64,000 nucleotides of DNA, taken from the NCBI GenBank assembly GCA_045130475.1, contig JBGUPU010000063.1, positions 1-64,000 of the forward strand, written 5' to 3'. This DNA is from CAG-791 sp045130475. GTDB taxonomy: Bacteria > Bacillota > Clostridia > Lachnospirales > Lachnospiraceae. The first letter of the stretch is position 1, and every line of letters begins with the position of its first letter. The translations under genes were made by a program, and so were the position numbers. Below the pieces are notes generated by a model that worked only from the letters and a program-made list of their open reading frames with translations, made no database searches and was not told the DNA's origin. Positions 61,240 to 64,000 of this stretch are shown one piece after another.

Positions 61240-62646
61240 TCATTCCGGCAGGTTCTGAACGTATTCTCTGAAAATGTCTCCGCGGACTTCATAGTTGGGG
61301 AACATGCCCCAGCTCGCACATGCGGGGGACAGAAGGACTTCTTCTCCCGGTCCGGCCAGCCCGGTGCAGGTCTTCATACATTCCTCAAAAGTATCGCAGA
61401 AGACAATCTCCGTGAAGCCGTGGGCGCGGGCACAGGCGGCAATATCGTCGCGTGTCTGCCCGATCAGAACGAGTTTTTTGACCTTTCCGTCAAAGGCTTC
61501 TATCCACTCGTCGTAGCTGTTCTTTTTGTCATAGCCGCCGCCGATCAATACGGTGGGGCCTTTCATAGCGCGTATGCCCTGGATGGCGGCATCCGGGTTG
61601 GTCGCCTTGGAATCGTTGTAATATTTCACGCCTCCCTTTTCCCCGACAAATTCAATGCGGTGAGGGACCGGAGGAAAATCGCGTATGACGGAGAGGATCA
61701 GATCCATGGGCACGCCGGCAGCCTCTGTGATGGCGATGGCAGCCATGACATTCTCTGCATTGCAGAGACCGACCAGCTGCATATCGTTGACATTCATCAG
61801 CTTCTGCGGTTCTGTTTTTCTGTCCGCACGGTAAATATCGTCACCGTCCAGGTAATAGCCCTCCCGGAGTTTTGTCTGAGAGGAAAACCAGATGACACGT
61901 GCCGGACACAGATGCTCTCCGTAGGGACGCAAGAAAGGATCTTCATAATTGAGGACACATGCATCCTCCTTTGTCTGATTGACGCCGATCCTCTCCTTGA
62001 TCGCGGCATAGTTCTGCATGGTGTAATGCCTGTTCAAATGGTCCGGCGTAATGTTCAGGATCGCGCTGACCGAAGGGCGGAAGGTGTGTGCCGCCTCCAG
62101 CTGGAAGGAACTGATCTCTCCCACCGTGACAGACGCAGGATCGGTCTCTGCGGCTGCGACGGCATAGGAGCGTCCTATATTGCCCACTACAAAAGCACGG
62201 CTGTACAGGCCCTTCTGCGCGGCGGCCTTCATGATCTCACCCACGAGAGTTGTCGTGGTCGTCTTGCCGTTTGTGCCTGTGATGGCCAGGACTTTTCCCT
62301 TTTCAAACAAAAAACCCAGCTCGATCTCGGAGATGACCGGCACACCGGCCTCAGCCATGCGCAGGAGAAGCGGCGAATCCAGGGGAACGGCGGGACTGGG
62401 AACAACCAGATCAAAACTGCCTGCACCCGTCTTCTCTTCTGGAATGTCTCCGATCACAATGTTGATGCGCTGCATCTGCTCCTGTGTCAGTGCACCGTCG
62501 AATTTGCTGAGGATCTGCTCTTTTTGTGCTTTTTCGTTCTGGTCAAGAAGTGTGACGGAAGCACCCACTGTACTGAGAATCTGTGCTGCACCGATTCCGC
62601 TCAGCCCCGTTCCGATCACGAGGACTTTTTTTCCTGAGTAATTCAT
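61240..62646 (-). CDS. murD: UDP-N-acetylmuramoyl-L-alanine-D-glutamate ligase MurD
   Basis: Cytoplasmic Mur ligase adding D-glutamate to the peptidoglycan precursor. The 468 residues show the N-terminal UDP-binding Rossmann domain (VLVIGTGLSGIGAAQIL), the ATP loop ITGTNGKTTTTTLVG, EISSFQLE, NITPDHLNRH and, in the C-terminal domain, VGEKGGVKYYNDSKATNPDA and LIGGGYDKK. It lies 74 bases downstream of mraY and 45 bases before ftsW. Confidence 0.97.
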   Translation of the reverse strand: MNYSGKKVLVIGTGLSGIGAAQILSTVGASVTLLDQNEKAQKEQILSKFDGALTQEQMQRINIVIGDIPEEKTGAGSFDLVVPSPAVPLDSPLLLRMAEAGVPVISEIELGFLFEKGKVLAITGTNGKTTTTTLVGEIMKAAAQKGLYSRAFVVGNIGRSYAVAAAETDPASVTVGEISSFQLEAAHTFRPSVSAILNITPDHLNRHYTMQNYAAIKERIGVNQTKEDACVLNYEDPFLRPYGEHLCPARVIWFSSQTKLREGYYLDGDDIYRADRKTEPQKLMNVNDMQLVGLCNAENVMAAIAITEAAGVPMDLILSVIRDFPPVPHRIEFVGEKGGVKYYNDSKATNPDAAIQGIRAMKGPTVLIGGGYDKKNSYDEWIEAFDGKVKKLVLIGQTRDDIAACARAHGFTEIVFCDTFEECMKTCTGLAGPGEEVLLSPACASWGMFPNYEVRGDIFREYVQNLPE

Positions 62647-62720
62647 CGTTTTTCCTTTTGTCTGACTAGTAATTCTTTAAGATGTTTACAATTGTTCAAA
62701 TCCATAGACCTGATCTGTTT

Positions 62721-63698
62721 TTACAGGGCAAGGATGGCGACAGCGCCCAGAACAGCTGTCACGATCGTAAAGGTTGCGACGACCTGCACTTCGGACCATC
62801 CTCCCAGTTCAAAGTGATGATGAATGGGAGCCATGCGGAAGAAACGCTTGCCGCCGGTCCTGCGAAACCATGTCACCTGGATAATGACCGAGACAACTTC
62901 GATAAAATAGATAAATCCGACGACAGGGATAAAGAGGGGCAGCCGGAGCATATAGGCCATGCCCGTGACAAAGCCTCCCAAGGCAAGTGAACCGGTATCT
63001 CCCATAAACACCTTTGCAGGATAGGCATTATAGAGGAGGAAGCCCAGGAGCGCCCCGATCATGGCTGTACCGGCCGTGATCACGCCGGATGCTGCAGCCG
63101 CTGCAGCAATGACAAAGAAGATCGTCACCGCTATGGTGACACAGCTGCACAGGCCGTCCACGCCGTCGGTAAAGTTCGTGCCGTTGACAGTCGCAACGAC
63201 AATAAAGATCATCACCGGAATATTGAGAAAGCCGAAATCCAGCACATGTCCGTTGATGAAAGGAATCTTCATGCTCAGGGGCACATAGCTGATCTTCTGC
63301 ACATAAAAGGCAAAGCACAGGGCTACAAAGATCTGCAGAAGGAGCTTCTGCCAGGGAAAAAGTCCGTCGGATCTTTTTTTCACCACTTTGATATAGTCGT
63401 CTGCAAAGCCGATCATGCCGAAGCCAATGGTTAGGATCAGTACGGGAAACGTCTGTGTATGTCCCCTGAAGGGCAGAAGGCAGCCGGCCGTCACACCGAT
63501 CAGGATCATCAGTCCTCCCATATTGGGAGTTCCCGTTTTCTTCAGATGGCTTTTGGGTCCGTCATCGCGTTCGGTCTGACCGGCTTTCAGGCTCCGCAGA
63601 ACCGGAATCAGAAACCTTCCAGACACGGCACTTACCGCAAATGCTGCCAGAAAAGATATAACCGCTGCTGTAAGGTCTACATCCAGATGCATTTTCAT
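62721..63698 (-). CDS. mraY: Phospho-N-acetylmuramoyl-pentapeptide transferase MraY
   Basis: Membrane enzyme that makes lipid I from UDP-MurNAc-pentapeptide and undecaprenyl phosphate. The 325 residues have about ten spans and the catalytic motifs DDGPKSHLKKTGTPNMGG, GFADDYIK, NGTNFTDGVDGLCS, FMGDTGSLALGG and APIHHHFEL. Between the partial penicillin-binding protein gene and murD, the standard order. Confidence 0.97.
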   Translation of the reverse strand: MKMHLDVDLTAAVISFLAAFAVSAVSGRFLIPVLRSLKAGQTERDDGPKSHLKKTGTPNMGGLMILIGVTAGCLLPFRGHTQTFPVLILTIGFGMIGFADDYIKVVKKRSDGLFPWQKLLLQIFVALCFAFYVQKISYVPLSMKIPFINGHVLDFGFLNIPVMIFIVVATVNGTNFTDGVDGLCSCVTIAVTIFFVIAAAAAASGVITAGTAMIGALLGFLLYNAYPAKVFMGDTGSLALGGFVTGMAYMLRLPLFIPVVGFIYFIEVVSVIIQVTWFRRTGGKRFFRMAPIHHHFELGGWSEVQVVATFTIVTAVLGAVAILAL

Positions 63699-63775
63699 CA
63701 GTTCCTTTCCAAATATTCCAAATCTTTTTGACTGTGTGACGGTTTATCTCAGTTTACGTTTCCCGGACTGTCCCG

Positions 63776-64000
63776 TCACTCTTCCTCTTCTTCCGAAACA
63801 GGTTCATTGGTATCATAGAGACCGAGCGCCTCGAGCTCCAGCCGTTCTTCGTCTGTAAGAGGCTCCGTCATGTAAATATTCATGTAGGGAAGCAGCTCTG
63901 TCAGAATATTTCTTGCCAGGATACAAGCTCTTCCCGCCTCATCCTGCTTCTTGTTGTTGATGCGGTCCAGGACGACGTAAATGCAGATCTGCGGGTTTTC
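63776..64000 (-). CDS. Penicillin-binding protein, C-terminal end (5' part outside window)
   Basis: The last 74 codons of a gene that enters from the right edge. The segment PQICIYVVLDRINNKKQ, then ARNILTELLPYMNIYMTEPL and the acidic end VSEEEEE matches the close of the transpeptidase domain of class B penicillin-binding proteins (FtsI/SpoVD group). The position before mraY supports this. The protein ends shortly after the transpeptidase fold, so there is no C-terminal PASTA domain. Whether it is the division or the sporulation enzyme cannot be told. Confidence 0.8.
   Translation of the reverse strand, partial: ENPQICIYVVLDRINNKKQDEAGRACILARNILTELLPYMNIYMTEPLTDEERLELEALGLYDTNEPVSEEEEE

Noticed and set aside
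59848..62637. Two ~400-codon plus-strand frames opposite ftsW and murD
   Set aside because: Antisense shadows of clear cell-wall genes.

Overview
The window looks like a moderately GC-rich chromosome of a Gram-positive clostridium (Bacillota, Clostridia, most like Lachnospiraceae). Evidence: TTGACA/TATAAT promoters with 17-base spacers, strong AGGAGG-type ribosome sites, several TTG and GTG starts, the Bacillota-type gene order plsX-acpP-rnc-smc-ftsY-ylxM-ffh-rpsP-khpA-rimM-trmD-rplS-rbgA-rnhB, TmcAL next to acetate kinase, and monoderm-type Pel genes. Family assignments come from reading motifs; no database search was possible.

Layout. Bases 1-31574 are almost entirely minus strand. Read in the direction of transcription they run rpmF, plsX, acpP, rnc, smc, ftsY, then ilvA and a GH25-like membrane protein, then ylxM, ffh, rpsP, khpA, rimM, trmD. 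A ten-kilobase exopolysaccharide cluster of Pel type follows (7520-17679), and then rplS, rbgA, an rnhB-yraN fusion, prs, der, plsY and the start of tyrS. The housekeeping backbone is thus interrupted twice: by ilvA plus the GH25-like gene, and by the pel cluster between trmD and rplS.

Bases 31789-39560 hold a catabolic block for four-carbon acid sugars: a PdxA-type dehydrogenase, two different DUF1537 kinases, a GntP permease and a GarR/LtnD-type dehydrogenase, with a divergent GntR-family regulator. Palindromic CCGGTATACCGG sites lie inside and just downstream of the operon promoter. A 269-base foldback element with terminal inverted repeats (34309-34577) splits this block.

Bases 39770-56420 are a mixed region on both strands: CotH-like kinase, ackA, tmcAL, a MarR regulator, an ADP-ribosylglycohydrolase-SseB fusion with altered catalytic motifs, two HAD phosphatases, an alpha/beta hydrolase, an FtsK-like protein with a broken P-loop, an aldose epimerase, an RluA-type synthase, a lipoprotein and a sodium-dependent transporter.

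Bases 56595-64000 hold tRNA-Ala(CGC) and the division and cell-wall cluster on the minus strand: the end of a penicillin-binding protein, then mraY, murD, ftsW, divIB and ftsZ, without murG.

The most interesting parts are the pel cluster (PelD with an N-terminal nucleotide-binding domain but no GGDEF domain, separate hydrolase and deacetylase genes, an extra DUF4832 glycosidase-like gene), the foldback element, and the ADP-ribosylglycohydrolase-SseB fusion.
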